A DNA stretch of 64,000 nucleotides from JANQEU01 sp965601455. GTDB lineage: Bacteria; Bacteroidota; Bacteroidia; Cytophagales; Cyclobacteriaceae. Positions 1 through 8,256 of this stretch are shown here, piece after piece. The stretch lies in NCBI GenBank assembly GCA_965601455.1, contig OZ271831.1, positions 3,906,001 to 3,970,000 on the forward strand, written 5' to 3'. A program made the translations under genes and the position numbers. Every line of letters begins with the position of its first letter. Positions within the stretch are counted from its first letter, which is position 1. The notes below the pieces were generated by a model. The model saw nothing but the letters and a program-made list of their open reading frames with translations. It had not been told where the DNA came from and ran no database searches.

Positions 1-837
1 GTCCTCATGGGTATCGTTGAGCTTATTGAATGTATCAATAAAGAAGTCTATACTTTGTTTGCAATTCTTTGAAGCTGCCAGCAGAACCCGGGTGTCCCAC
101 CCAGAGGTTACTGGCTGGAGAAGAGGCATCTTCTTCGTAAACGCCGCAAAAGAGTTTTTCATAATACGGGTACTCTCAAGAAGGATATCTTCATAACTGC
201 CAGTAGACAAAATGTCGTTATGAGGATAAAACCGAACGGCTTTCATTTCCTGAAATTTGAGAAAGTGGTTGGGCATTAGACGTAAACAATCTTCATATTT
301 TGTACCAGGTCCCAACCAGGCCCCTTCCTTCCTTCGGAAAGACTTCTGGTGATAGAATCGATGTATTTCAGGATCATCGACTTCTTTCAAATGTACCTGC
401 TCTTTTATGATTTGTGGTGAACTTCCTATGGTTCTGGTCTTAGCGTGATAGTAAACAGACCTAAATCCGCATGCATCATGAAATATGATTGATTCCTTTT
501 TATGAAAAACTATACACGCCCATCTACCACCAAGAAAATGGGTTGATTCGGGTAATTCTTGTAATACCTTATTGTCACCACACAACCCTGATAAGATTTC
601 TTCCTCTTGCAAATCCGGATGATTCACATCGATTGCAATTCCCAATAAAATGGCGTGTATCCTATCATTCTTAAATTCATATGAGGGAAGGTCTGAGTGA
701 ATGGATAAAAACCACTCATCTCCAACAGCGATAGAGCGCCAATACTCTGTAGGAATGAATTCAGATGAACTCAACAAGAACTGCCTACGAAAAAGTAATC
801 GATTGCGATCGATATTGTCTGGAACTGAATCTTTCAT
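1..837 (-). CDS. Asparagine synthetase-like protein (3' end beyond window)
   Basis: The gene starts at 837 and runs off the left edge, leaving 279 codons. The N-terminal part resembles the glutamine-amidotransferase-like fold of asparagine synthetase B relatives, but there is no Cys2 nucleophile, so glutamine hydrolysis is unlikely. Near the truncated end the segment 'TSGWDTRVLLAA' looks like the ATP-pyrophosphatase loop of asparagine synthase-type adenylating enzymes (usually SGGxDS). Such proteins often sit in surface-polysaccharide or peptide-modification loci, but the partner genes here would lie outside the window. An in-frame ATG at 891, only 12 nt after nqrE, would add 18 residues and put the nqr terminator hairpin inside the coding sequence. 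I kept 837 because the hairpin looks like a genuine terminator. The substrate is unknown. Confidence 0.7.
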   Translation of the reverse strand, partial: MKDSVPDNIDRNRLLFRRQFLLSSSEFIPTEYWRSIAVGDEWFLSIHSDLPSYEFKNDRIHAILLGIAIDVNHPDLQEEEILSGLCGDNKVLQELPESTHFLGGRWACIVFHKKESIIFHDACGFRSVYYHAKTRTIGSSPQIIKEQVHLKEVDDPEIHRFYHQKSFRRKEGAWLGPGTKYEDCLRLMPNHFLKFQEMKAVRFYPHNDILSTGSYEDILLESTRIMKNSFAAFTKKMPLLQPVTSGWDTRVLLAASKNCKQSIDFFIDTFNKLNDTHED

Positions 838-850
838 TGACCAGCCTAAA

Positions 851-883
851 TAAAAAAAGGCCTTACCGAAAGTAAGGCCTTTT
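851..883 (-). terminator. Rho-independent terminator after the nqr operon
   Basis: A perfect 12-bp inverted repeat (AAAAGGCCTTAC / GTAAGGCCTTTT) encloses a 5-nt loop. On the minus strand it is followed by a run of T residues. It lies 21 nt past the nqrE stop codon, as expected for the end of the nqr transcript. Confidence 0.8.
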
Positions 884-903
884 AATTTCATTTTCCCTTT
901 CCT

Positions 904-1515
904 TTAAAGAGCAATTCCGATAAAGGATTTGAATGCCAGTCCCATCAGACCGGTGATCAGCATCGTAATACCCAATCCTTTCAGCCCGTTGGGAACATGT
1001 GAGTACTTTAATTTTTCCCTAATAGCCGCCAGCGCTACTATAGCAAGGAAAAAACCGGTACCTGATCCAAATCCGTAAGCTGTGGCTTCAACTACTGTGT
1101 AATCTCTTTGCACCATAAAAAGTGACGAACCAAGAATGGCACAGTTCACCGCAATCAGAGGAAGAAATATTCCAAGTGATCCATATAATGATGGTGAGAA
1201 CTTCTCAATAACCATCTCAACCAGCTGCACCATCGACGCAATTACGGCGATAAACATGATGAACTGCAGAAATGTGAGATCGATAGATTCAAATGTGGGT
1301 GCAATCCATGCCAATGCACCTTCTTTAAGCACATACTCCTGAAGAACCCAGTTAACAGGAACGGTTATCGTTAGTACGAATATTACCGCCATTCCTAAAC
1401 CTAATGCTGTACTTACCTTCTTAGACACAGCCAAAAATGAGCACATACCCAGGAAGTACGAGAACACCATGTTGTCGATGAAAATGGCCTTTATAGCTAT
1501 ATTAATTGCTTCCAT
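904..1515 (-). CDS. nqrE: Na+-translocating NADH:quinone reductase subunit E
   Basis: A 203-residue integral membrane subunit of the sodium-pumping NADH:quinone oxidoreductase, with about six hydrophobic helices. The start 'MEAINIAIKAIFIDNMVFS' and 'FLGMCSFLAVSKK' are typical of NqrE, and length matches the family. NqrE and NqrD are homologous inverted-topology subunits of the membrane core that carries electrons from NqrF to NqrB and helps form the Na+ path; conserved cysteines in both are known to hold an iron centre. It sits one base after nqrD, so it is almost certainly co-translated. The NADH-oxidising subunit nqrF, which normally follows, is absent here. Confidence 0.96.
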   Translation of the reverse strand: MEAINIAIKAIFIDNMVFSYFLGMCSFLAVSKKVSTALGLGMAVIFVLTITVPVNWVLQEYVLKEGALAWIAPTFESIDLTFLQFIMFIAVIASMVQLVEMVIEKFSPSLYGSLGIFLPLIAVNCAILGSSLFMVQRDYTVVEATAYGFGSGTGFFLAIVALAAIREKLKYSHVPNGLKGLGITMLITGLMGLAFKSFIGIAL

Positions 1516-1516
1516 A

Positions 1517-2197
1517 TTAGTGATCTTCTACGTATCCTGTTTTACCTCTTTGAATCCATATTAAAATTCCCAGGACCACAAATGCTCCGATCGAGTCGAC
1601 CATAAGTCCATTCGTTGGAAATGAACTCCATCCAATGGCCTCAAAAATCTTGAAATCGAAAAGGGACCCTGAACCGAGTAGCTCTCTAAAAAAAGCTACT
1701 GTTAAGATTATCCATGCATATCCGAAACCACTACCCAATCCATCCAGAATTGAATCATATGGTTTATTGGCCATGGCGAATGCTTCTAGTCTTCCCATTA
1801 CAATACAGTTTGTAATGATAAGACCAACATAGGCACCAAGTATCTTGTACATATCGTAGCTGTAGGCTTTTAGAAACTCACTAACCAATGTTACGAGTGT
1901 AGCTATAACAGCAAGCTGCAAAATGATCCTGATCCTACCTGGGATAAGGTTTCGCATTAACGATATTATCAAGTTTGAAAAAACAATCACAAAAATTACC
2001 GCAATTGACATTACGATAGTGGGATTGATTTTCACTGTGACTGCGAGAGCAGAACAAATCCCAAGTACCTGAACAGTTATTGGATTATCCTCATTCAGGG
2101 GATCTGTAACAATATTCTTTCTTCTCTTGGATAATAAGGGCTCAACTGGTGCCTTTATCTCCTTTACTTCTTCAACTACGGCAGTGTCTGCACTCAT
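1517..2197 (-). CDS. nqrD: Na+-translocating NADH:quinone reductase subunit D
   Basis: A 226-residue membrane subunit of Na+-NQR with about six transmembrane segments. A hydrophilic N-terminal extension of roughly 30 residues precedes the core, which starts near 'DPLNEDNPITVQVLGICSAL', a recognisable NqrD/RnfE segment. The conserved 'YVGLIITNCIVMGRLEAFA' lies mid-protein. It lies 6 nt after nqrC and 1 nt before nqrE, in an nqrABCDE operon. With NqrE it forms the pseudo-symmetric membrane core of the pump. The extension looks longer than in proteobacterial NqrD; I attach no function to it. Confidence 0.96.
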   Translation of the reverse strand: MSADTAVVEEVKEIKAPVEPLLSKRRKNIVTDPLNEDNPITVQVLGICSALAVTVKINPTIVMSIAVIFVIVFSNLIISLMRNLIPGRIRIILQLAVIATLVTLVSEFLKAYSYDMYKILGAYVGLIITNCIVMGRLEAFAMANKPYDSILDGLGSGFGYAWIILTVAFFRELLGSGSLFDFKIFEAIGWSSFPTNGLMVDSIGAFVVLGILIWIQRGKTGYVEDH

Positions 2198-2203
2198 AAC
2201 TTA

Positions 2204-2974
2204 TTAACCTTCGATTGTGTTTAAAGCAATTACCTGATCTGATTTTAGCTTTTTGAAAAATTCAGTGTAACACTGAAGATATTCGTCAAGCATTATATTC
2301 ACTCCTTTTGAAGTCATTGTCGCTCCAGACAGGCCATCTACCTCGTGAGCGGAAAGGTTTTGGTTACCTTCTCCCTTCAGCATGGTAATTGACTCGAACG
2401 ATCCCGACTCAGCAAAAATTTTCTTTCCCACGAAACGTTGTTGGACTTGAACTTCCATGATTCGTGCTCCCAAACCCGGGGTTTCCTGCTTATGGTCAAA
2501 AGCAATTCCTTTTACCGTGTTAAGGTCCCCCTCTAATGCAATATATCCCGAAATCCAGTCCCATAGTCCTGAACCAAACATTGGAAATACATATGCTTCC
2601 ACAGAGGTCGAATCGCCTTCTGATGATACCATGAATACTGGATAGTATCGCTCATCGATAGATCTTTTGTGATTCTTCTGTGGATTAATTTTCTCCGCGA
2701 CCATTGGCAATCCCTTGGCATCTGCAGTCACCTCGTTTCCGTTAATATCAACTACCATTGACCGCACCCTCTGGTTGTATAGATCAAGTATTTGCTGTGG
2801 GTCTTCAATTTGTGATATATCTACAACAGCACCTAAGATCTTCTTCTTAGTATCCAATTCGACCTGTCGATCTTGAGCAGGTTTAAGAAAAACAGAGGTC
2901 ATAGACATTACCCCACCAATAATGATGGTCATAATGACTGAAAATATTAGTATATAGGTATTAGACTGTTGCAC
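2204..2974 (-). CDS. nqrC: Na+-translocating NADH:quinone reductase subunit C
   Basis: A 256-residue subunit with one N-terminal transmembrane helix ('YILIFSVIMTIIIGGVMSM') and a periplasmic FMN-binding domain. The covalent flavinylation motif is 'LSGATMTS', with the predicted FMN-bearing threonine at residue 219. Flavin transfer would need an ApbE-type flavin transferase, which is not in this window. The start codon is GTG at 2974 and overlaps the end of nqrB by 14 nt, indicating translational coupling. Length and domain order are normal for the family. Confidence 0.96.
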   Translation of the reverse strand: MQQSNTYILIFSVIMTIIIGGVMSMTSVFLKPAQDRQVELDTKKKILGAVVDISQIEDPQQILDLYNQRVRSMVVDINGNEVTADAKGLPMVAEKINPQKNHKRSIDERYYPVFMVSSEGDSTSVEAYVFPMFGSGLWDWISGYIALEGDLNTVKGIAFDHKQETPGLGARIMEVQVQQRFVGKKIFAESGSFESITMLKGEGNQNLSAHEVDGLSGATMTSKGVNIMLDEYLQCYTEFFKKLKSDQVIALNTIEG

Positions 2975-4151
2975 GTTTTAATCTCCTTTTCTTGTTCGCA
3001 TCTACTACATAAAAATCAATCAATGGGGCAAATACATTCATAAAAAGTATAGCCAGCATGATACCTTCCGGGTAAGCCGGATTTAAGACTCTAATAATGA
3101 CGGTTATTACTCCAATGAGGAAGCCATAGATCCATTTGCCTGTCTCCGTTTGTGACGCAGAAACAGGATCCGTTGCCATGAACACTGCACCGAAGGCCAA
3201 ACCTCCAATTACCAGGTGGTAATGAGCAGGCATCATCATGAAACTATTGGCTCCGATCATATTTAGGATCAATCCCATTACCCAGGCTCCTCCGAAAACA
3301 CTCACGATTATTTTCCAGCTACCTACTCCTGTAGCAACGAGAATAACCGCTCCGATTAAGCACATCACCACGGAGGTTTCTCCTATACTACCGGGAATTA
3401 CGCCCATGAACATATTGAAGAAAGAGAACATTCCATCGTACCAATGTCCAGCGGCATCTGCCATCATGTTTGTTCCATTCGCGACTGCTGAAGCGCCATA
3501 GGCAAGAATAGTGGCACCCGAATACCCGTCTACCGGTTGGCTATCTCCTAAAAAGGTCCAAACTTCTCCTGATATCTGGGAAGGATAAGCAAAGTACAAA
3601 AATGCTCGTGCCGTTAACGCGACGTTCAATATATTCATACCTGTGCCTCCAAAAACTTCCTTTGCTATGATAACTGCAAAAACTGTGGCTAATGCTACTT
3701 GCCAAAGAGGAATTGTGGCTGGTACAATCAAAGGGATAAGCATTCCAGTGACCAGGAAACCCTCTTCTACCGGATGTTGACGGATTACGCAAAAAGTAAA
3801 CTCAGTGGAAAGACCAACTGCGTAAGTGACTATCACAATGGGGATTACCCGCATCGCACCAATCAAAAACTTATCGATGAACGTAGCTTCTACACCGGTT
3901 GCGATATAGTGCTGATGTCCAACATTCCACATACCAAAAAGAAGACAGGGTATCATCGCGATAATAACTGTCATCATCATCCGCTTTAGATCAGCGGCAT
4001 CCCTAACTTGTGTCCCGGTCTTTCCGGTAATTAATTTAGGAGCAAAGAAAATGGTACGATGTCCTTCGTACAAAGGATAAAACTTCTCCCACTTCGCGCC
4101 CTTCTCAAAATTTGGTTCAATCTTGTCAAATAAATTCTGTAGAAATTTCAT
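2961..4151 (-). CDS. nqrB: Na+-translocating NADH:quinone reductase subunit B
   Basis: A 396-residue polytopic membrane subunit (about ten helices) that holds the quinone-reducing end of the pump and a covalent FMN. The flavinylation motif is 'YSGATILA', with predicted FMN at Thr214. Other family signatures are 'GGTGMNILNVALTARAF' and 'MATDPVSASQT'. It lies 10 nt after nqrA and overlaps nqrC. The long cytoplasmic N-terminal segment ('IEPNFEKGAKWEKFYPLYEG') is typical of NqrB and distinguishes it from RnfD. Confidence 0.97.
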   Translation of the reverse strand: MKFLQNLFDKIEPNFEKGAKWEKFYPLYEGHRTIFFAPKLITGKTGTQVRDAADLKRMMMTVIIAMIPCLLFGMWNVGHQHYIATGVEATFIDKFLIGAMRVIPIVIVTYAVGLSTEFTFCVIRQHPVEEGFLVTGMLIPLIVPATIPLWQVALATVFAVIIAKEVFGGTGMNILNVALTARAFLYFAYPSQISGEVWTFLGDSQPVDGYSGATILAYGASAVANGTNMMADAAGHWYDGMFSFFNMFMGVIPGSIGETSVVMCLIGAVILVATGVGSWKIIVSVFGGAWVMGLILNMIGANSFMMMPAHYHLVIGGLAFGAVFMATDPVSASQTETGKWIYGFLIGVITVIIRVLNPAYPEGIMLAILFMNVFAPLIDFYVVDANKKRRLKRATV

Positions 4152-4161
4152 CTCTTAAATT

Positions 4162-5520
4162 CTAGCTATTTCTAATTAACTCCAGGCCATCTCTTAGTAA
4201 TGACTGAAGGTTATTCTTTGATATGTCTATAAACTCGCAAAGGGCAACGTCTTCTTCAACTAATTCGTAAATCCCCAACGCTTCCATTTCGTCGTAATCA
4301 TTGGCGATAATCGCCTTGAAAAGATAGGTAGGAAGGACATCCATTGGCATTACTTTCTCAAATGCTCCTGAAACTACAAATCCCCTTTCTTCACCATGTG
4401 TATTTGTATCGATGTGATACGTTTTCTTACTGCCTCCCAGAAGTCCAAACGCTCTATGGAAACTCAATTTGTTTGTTGATGGAAGAATCCATCCTAAAAA
4501 CTCCTCCTGATCGCCCTCAGGAATCACGGAAACCTGATGATGATAGAAACCCAGATAACCATCTTTACCTACTGATTCGCCCGTCAGAACATTTCCAGAG
4601 ACAAATCTATTCTTACCCTCCGTAGTCTTACCCTCCACCAGTTTGTTCAAGCATGCACCGGAGTAAGTCTTCACATACGAAGGTTCTTTGATCTCCGAGC
4701 CTGTCAATGCAATTAGTCTTGAAGCATCGTATCTCCCTTCAAGAAATAATTTTCCAATTTGTATCACGCCAACCGGATGAATAGTCCATACTATTTCCCC
4801 TTTGTTTATAGGATCAATATGATGGATATGGGTACCCACATTACCTGATGGATGCGGTCCGGATATCTTGTTTATTTCAACATTTTCGGTTTGCGCGAAA
4901 ACTTTAGATATTTCACCATCACCTTTAATACCAAGATGAACAGGTCCTGATGTTAGTTTCTTGAGAACATTGACACCTGCCTGGAACGCTTGCTCCTCCC
5001 CTTCTACCAGAAGGTTAACATCTGGCGCCAATGGATGTGTATCAAAACCGGATATGAATATCGATTTAGGATCATCAGCAGGATTGGCGACAATACCGAA
5101 AGGTCGTTGAATGATATTAGGCCATACACCTCCTTCACCCATTTCTTTCACTGCATCCTCGCGTGATAGATTACTAAGATCCGAGACAGAGTATTTTTTG
5201 TAATTCTCAAATTCTACACTCTTATCTGCAAGAATCTTAATCTCCAGAATTCTTCGTTTGGCTCCTCTTTTTACTTCGACAATTTCACCGCTTACAGGCG
5301 CTGCGTACTTTATTTCAGGGAGTACATTATCGAATAAAATGGGGGTACCGGACTTGACATTTTCGCCTTCCTTCACGAGTAGCTTAGGTCTGCTGATGCC
5401 AATAAAGTCCGTTGGCTTCAGGGCAAAGGTTTCTGGCTGATCAATTTCTTCGACTTTCTTCTCCGGCTTTCCGATAAGGTTGATGTCGAAACCTTTCTTT
5501 AACTTGATGGTGTGAGACAT
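4162..5520 (-). CDS. nqrA: Na+-translocating NADH:quinone reductase subunit A
   Basis: A 452-residue peripheral cytoplasmic subunit of Na+-NQR, first gene of the operon. It begins 'MSHTIKLKKGFDINLIGKP', the usual NqrA opening, and contains 'GPHPSGNVGTHIHHIDPI', the conserved NqrA/RnfC-type segment. NqrA lacks the 4Fe-4S cysteine motifs of RnfC, and none are seen here, which supports Nqr over Rnf. A promoter-like element lies just upstream (5555-5584). The length fits the family. Confidence 0.97.
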   Translation of the reverse strand: MSHTIKLKKGFDINLIGKPEKKVEEIDQPETFALKPTDFIGISRPKLLVKEGENVKSGTPILFDNVLPEIKYAAPVSGEIVEVKRGAKRRILEIKILADKSVEFENYKKYSVSDLSNLSREDAVKEMGEGGVWPNIIQRPFGIVANPADDPKSIFISGFDTHPLAPDVNLLVEGEEQAFQAGVNVLKKLTSGPVHLGIKGDGEISKVFAQTENVEINKISGPHPSGNVGTHIHHIDPINKGEIVWTIHPVGVIQIGKLFLEGRYDASRLIALTGSEIKEPSYVKTYSGACLNKLVEGKTTEGKNRFVSGNVLTGESVGKDGYLGFYHHQVSVIPEGDQEEFLGWILPSTNKLSFHRAFGLLGGSKKTYHIDTNTHGEERGFVVSGAFEKVMPMDVLPTYLFKAIIANDYDEMEALGIYELVEEDVALCEFIDISKNNLQSLLRDGLELIRNS

Positions 5521-5554
5521 TTATTTTCGTGTGGTGTCTTCTTCAAAATCGGGA

Positions 5555-5584
5555 CAAAAATAACAAAAAAATCTTCAAATGAAA
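5555..5584 (-). promoter_or_regulatory. Predicted Bacteroidota-type promoter for nqrA
   Basis: On the minus strand a TATTTTTG box (5562-5555) fits the -7 consensus TAnnTTTG exactly. A TTTC (5584-5581), one base off TTTG, lies 18 nt upstream. The predicted transcription start is about 30 nt before the nqrA ATG. The site was read by eye. Confidence 0.5.
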
Positions 5585-5600
5585 TCCGTTAATAACGGTC

Positions 5601-5631
5601 ATAAAAAGCGCTTATAATGTACTTAAACGCT
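5601..5631 (-). terminator. Likely terminator after ispH
   Basis: On the minus strand, just past the ispH stop, AGCGTTTA and TAAGCGCT can pair over 8 bp with one G-T wobble around a 9-nt loop. A short T run (TTTTAT) follows. It separates the fabD-ispH operon from the nqr promoter. Confidence 0.55.
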
Positions 5632-5634
5632 ATT

Positions 5635-6528
5635 TTATGCTTTTTCAAGTTCTGATGATTGGGCTTGAATCTGCTCTTTAACTTCCTCCATCAACCAGTT
5701 GGGTGTTGAGGTTGCTCCACAGATTCCAACAGATGTGGCATTTTCAAACCACTCGCTCTTTAATTCTTCTTTGCTTTCAACAAAATGGCTACGTGGATTA
5801 AATGACAAGCAGACATTATAAAGTGCTCTGCCATTCGAGCTCTTTTTCCCGGCAACAAATACGATCACATCGTGCTGTTGAGAGAACTTTTCCATTTGAG
5901 GCTCCCGGTTAGAAACCTGACGGCAAATACTGTCGTTGGCTTTGAATTGCTCCTTAAATTCTCCACCGGATTCTTCAATTCGCTTTTCAATTTCCTCTTT
6001 AATTCCATAGAAACCAGCTGTACTCTTTGTTGTCTGACTAAATAAAGTCACCGGTCTACTGAAATCAATTTTATCAAGGTCATCAAAGGTGGTTACAATG
6101 ATAGCTTCATCAGCTGTTTGCCCGGTCAGTCCAACTACTTCTGCATGACCTGGTTTACCATAAATGACTATCTGACCGTCCTGTTTGGTAGATTCATCAT
6201 AAGCACCTTTAACCCTATTTTGAAGCTTTAATACAACCGGACATGACGCATCGATTAACTCAATATTGTTTTTTAAAGCCAACTGGTAAGTTTCCGGTGG
6301 TTCTCCGTGTGCCCTGATCAAAACTTTACAGTTATGAAGACTTTCAAGTTGATCGCGGTCAATTATCTTCAGACCTTTATCATTCAATCGCTCAACTTCC
6401 CGGCGGTTATGGACAATGTCACCAAGGCAATACAATGTTCCGGAATCGTCAAGTTCATCCTCTGCCATCTGTATGGCAAACTCAACGCCAAAGCAATAGC
6501 CGCTATTTTCGTCTATTTCAACTCTCAT
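5635..6528 (-). CDS. ispH: 4-hydroxy-3-methylbut-2-enyl diphosphate reductase
   Basis: A 297-residue iron-sulfur enzyme (LytB family) for the last step of the MEP isoprenoid pathway, reducing HMBPP to isopentenyl and dimethylallyl diphosphate. The three cluster cysteines are visible: Cys12 in 'SGYCFGVE', Cys96 in 'DASCPVV' and Cys202 in 'SICRQVSNREPQM'. The C-terminal 'GATSTPNWL' substrate loop is present. The start overlaps cmk by 11 nt. In many Gram-negatives ispH and cmk are neighbours, as here. Length is normal. Confidence 0.97.
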   Translation of the reverse strand: MRVEIDENSGYCFGVEFAIQMAEDELDDSGTLYCLGDIVHNRREVERLNDKGLKIIDRDQLESLHNCKVLIRAHGEPPETYQLALKNNIELIDASCPVVLKLQNRVKGAYDESTKQDGQIVIYGKPGHAEVVGLTGQTADEAIIVTTFDDLDKIDFSRPVTLFSQTTKSTAGFYGIKEEIEKRIEESGGEFKEQFKANDSICRQVSNREPQMEKFSQQHDVIVFVAGKKSSNGRALYNVCLSFNPRSHFVESKEELKSEWFENATSVGICGATSTPNWLMEEVKEQIQAQSSELEKA

Positions 6529-7195
6529 TAATAATAGTTTTAGCCATCTCCACTATTCTCGATACTTGTTCTTCAAACGTTAAATGGGAGGTATCTAGTT
6601 CGATTGCATCAGAAGCTTTTTTTAAGGGACTGTCTTCCCTGGTAGTATCTATGTGGTCTCTCTCCATCAAATTTTCTTTCACTTCTTTGTAATCTACCTG
6701 AACACCTTTTTCTGTTAACTCTAACAGCCTACGATTTGTTCGTACATCAATATCGGTTACCATAAATACTTTCAACTCAGCATCGGGAAAAACTACGGTG
6801 CCAATATCTCTACCATCCATCACAACTCTTTTTTGACTTCCCATTTGGCGTTGAAGTCTGACCATGTCCCGTCGTACTTTTGGAATTGCCGCCACCTTAC
6901 TTACCTCATTACTTACATCAGGAGCACGTATCGCATCATCAACTATCTGTCCGTTTAGCAGGACCTTCTGCTCCTTATCTTCAAATCTAAATGAGATATT
7001 AGCAGATTTCAGAGCTTCATTGACAAGCTCTTCATTTGCCAGGTCGACATTGAGTCGATTGAAATGCAAAGTGATTGCCCGATACATCGCACCCGAATCC
7101 AGGTAGACATAGGAAAGTTCTTTTGCCACTTTCTTTGCAGTGCTACTTTTTCCGGTTCCGGAGTACCCGTCGATGGCAACCACAATATCTTTCAT
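6518..7195 (-). CDS. cmk: Cytidylate kinase
   Basis: A 225-residue (d)CMP kinase that converts CMP and dCMP to the diphosphates with ATP. The P-loop is 'GYSGTGKSSTAK' near the N-terminus. 'YLDSGAMYRAIT' (CMP-binding) and 'VMDGRDIGTVVFPDAELKVF' are diagnostic of the family. The ATG directly abuts the TAG of the small upstream ORF, and the 3' end overlaps ispH. A second, divergent cytidylate-kinase-like gene lies at 55.8 kb. Confidence 0.96.
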   Translation of the reverse strand: MKDIVVAIDGYSGTGKSSTAKKVAKELSYVYLDSGAMYRAITLHFNRLNVDLANEELVNEALKSANISFRFEDKEQKVLLNGQIVDDAIRAPDVSNEVSKVAAIPKVRRDMVRLQRQMGSQKRVVMDGRDIGTVVFPDAELKVFMVTDIDVRTNRRLLELTEKGVQVDYKEVKENLMERDHIDTTREDSPLKKASDAIELDTSHLTFEEQVSRIVEMAKTIINES

Positions 7196-7333
7196 CTAGC
7201 AATCCTTTATCGGGCACGGAATGGGTTTACCAGGCTTGAGTTTGCCTTTTCTGGTTTGCGTCGGTCCTTTCCTACAACCATCGAATATCAGCGCGGAAAG
7301 AATCAACATTATGATTAAAGAGTATTTCTTCAT
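7196..7333 (-). CDS. Small lipoprotein-like protein (45 aa)
   Basis: An ORF of 45 residues between fabD and cmk. Its ATG overlaps the fabD stop (ATGA), and its TAG is immediately followed by the cmk ATG, so translation should be coupled on both sides. The protein has a basic start (MKKYS), a hydrophobic stretch of about 12 residues and then 'FDGC', a loose lipobox with Cys20. A short basic, proline-rich tail ends in 'IPCPIKDC'. I infer a tiny lipoprotein, but the lipobox is not canonical. Function unknown; the arrangement argues that it is a real gene. Confidence 0.7.
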   Translation of the reverse strand: MKKYSLIIMLILSALIFDGCRKGPTQTRKGKLKPGKPIPCPIKDC

Positions 7334-8202
7334 AAACTACGAACTTCCATAGCCCTATCAACTTTTTTCACGAGGCCCTGTAATACTTTTCCCGGGCCTG
7401 ATTCAGTAAAGGAGGTAGCCCCATCGGCTATCATCTGCTGTACGATCTGTGTCCAACGTACGGGAGCAGTTAATTGAGATACAAGATTAGACTTTATTAT
7501 ACTCACTTCAGTATGCCCCTTGGCATCTACATTCTGATAGATGGGACACATGGGCTGGTTTATTTCTACTTCTTCGATAGCCTTTGCAAGCTCTTCTCTT
7601 GCTGGTTCCATCAGAGGAGAATGAAAGGCTCCACCCACTGGAAGAACCAATGCCCTTTTTGCACCCTTTTCTTTGAGTGTTTCGCAAGCGCTGGTAACCG
7701 CAGCTACTTCTCCTGAAATCACCAATTGTCCAGGACAGTTATAGTTAGCAGCCACCACAATACCTTCCGTCTCTTTGCAAACTTGCTCTACAACTTCGTC
7801 ATCCAATCCTAAAACTGCAGCCATCGTGGATGATTGTAGTTCACAGGCTTTTTGCATGGCTTCTGCTCGCTTTGAAACAAGGGATAATCCATCTTCAAAA
7901 GAAAGAGCCTTTGCGGAGACCAATGCGGAAAATTCACCAAGCGAATGACCAGCTACCATTTCTGGTTCAAATCCATCTTTAACCATGGCATTTACCACAC
8001 TATGAATAAAAATGGCAGGTTGTGTGACACGGGTTTGCTTCAGGCCTTCATCGGTGCCTTCAAACATTTCTTTGGTAATCTCAAACCCAAGTATTTCGTT
8101 GGCCTTGTCAAATAGCTTTTTAGCTTCAGGATAAGTATCATAAAGATCCTTCCCCATTCCAACAAACTGAGCTCCCTGTCCGGGAAATACAAATGCTTGC
8201 AT
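7330..8202 (-). CDS. fabD: Malonyl CoA-acyl carrier protein transacylase
   Basis: A 290-residue acyltransferase that loads malonyl groups onto acyl carrier protein for fatty-acid synthesis. The N-terminal 'FVFPGQGAQFVGMG' and the catalytic serine motif 'AGHSLGEFSAL' (Ser87) are present, as is the distal His region 'GGAFHSPLM'. The ATG at 8202 is preferred to a TTG one codon earlier. It heads the fabD-small ORF-cmk-ispH operon, with a good promoter-like sequence upstream. Confidence 0.96.
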   Translation of the reverse strand: MQAFVFPGQGAQFVGMGKDLYDTYPEAKKLFDKANEILGFEITKEMFEGTDEGLKQTRVTQPAIFIHSVVNAMVKDGFEPEMVAGHSLGEFSALVSAKALSFEDGLSLVSKRAEAMQKACELQSSTMAAVLGLDDEVVEQVCKETEGIVVAANYNCPGQLVISGEVAAVTSACETLKEKGAKRALVLPVGGAFHSPLMEPAREELAKAIEEVEINQPMCPIYQNVDAKGHTEVSIIKSNLVSQLTAPVRWTQIVQQMIADGATSFTESGPGKVLQGLVKKVDRAMEVRSL

Positions 8203-8228
8203 CAAAAAGTAGTTTTAATTTCGGATTG

Positions 8229-8256
8229 CAAAAGTAGGCAACAAACTAGGAATCAA
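8229..8256 (-). promoter_or_regulatory. Predicted promoter for the fabD operon
   Basis: On the minus strand TTG (8256-8254), a 17-nt spacer and TACTTTTG (8236-8229) fit the Flavobacterium-type consensus TTG-N17-23-TAnnTTTG. The fabD ATG is about 27 nt downstream of the -7 box. Confidence 0.6.
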
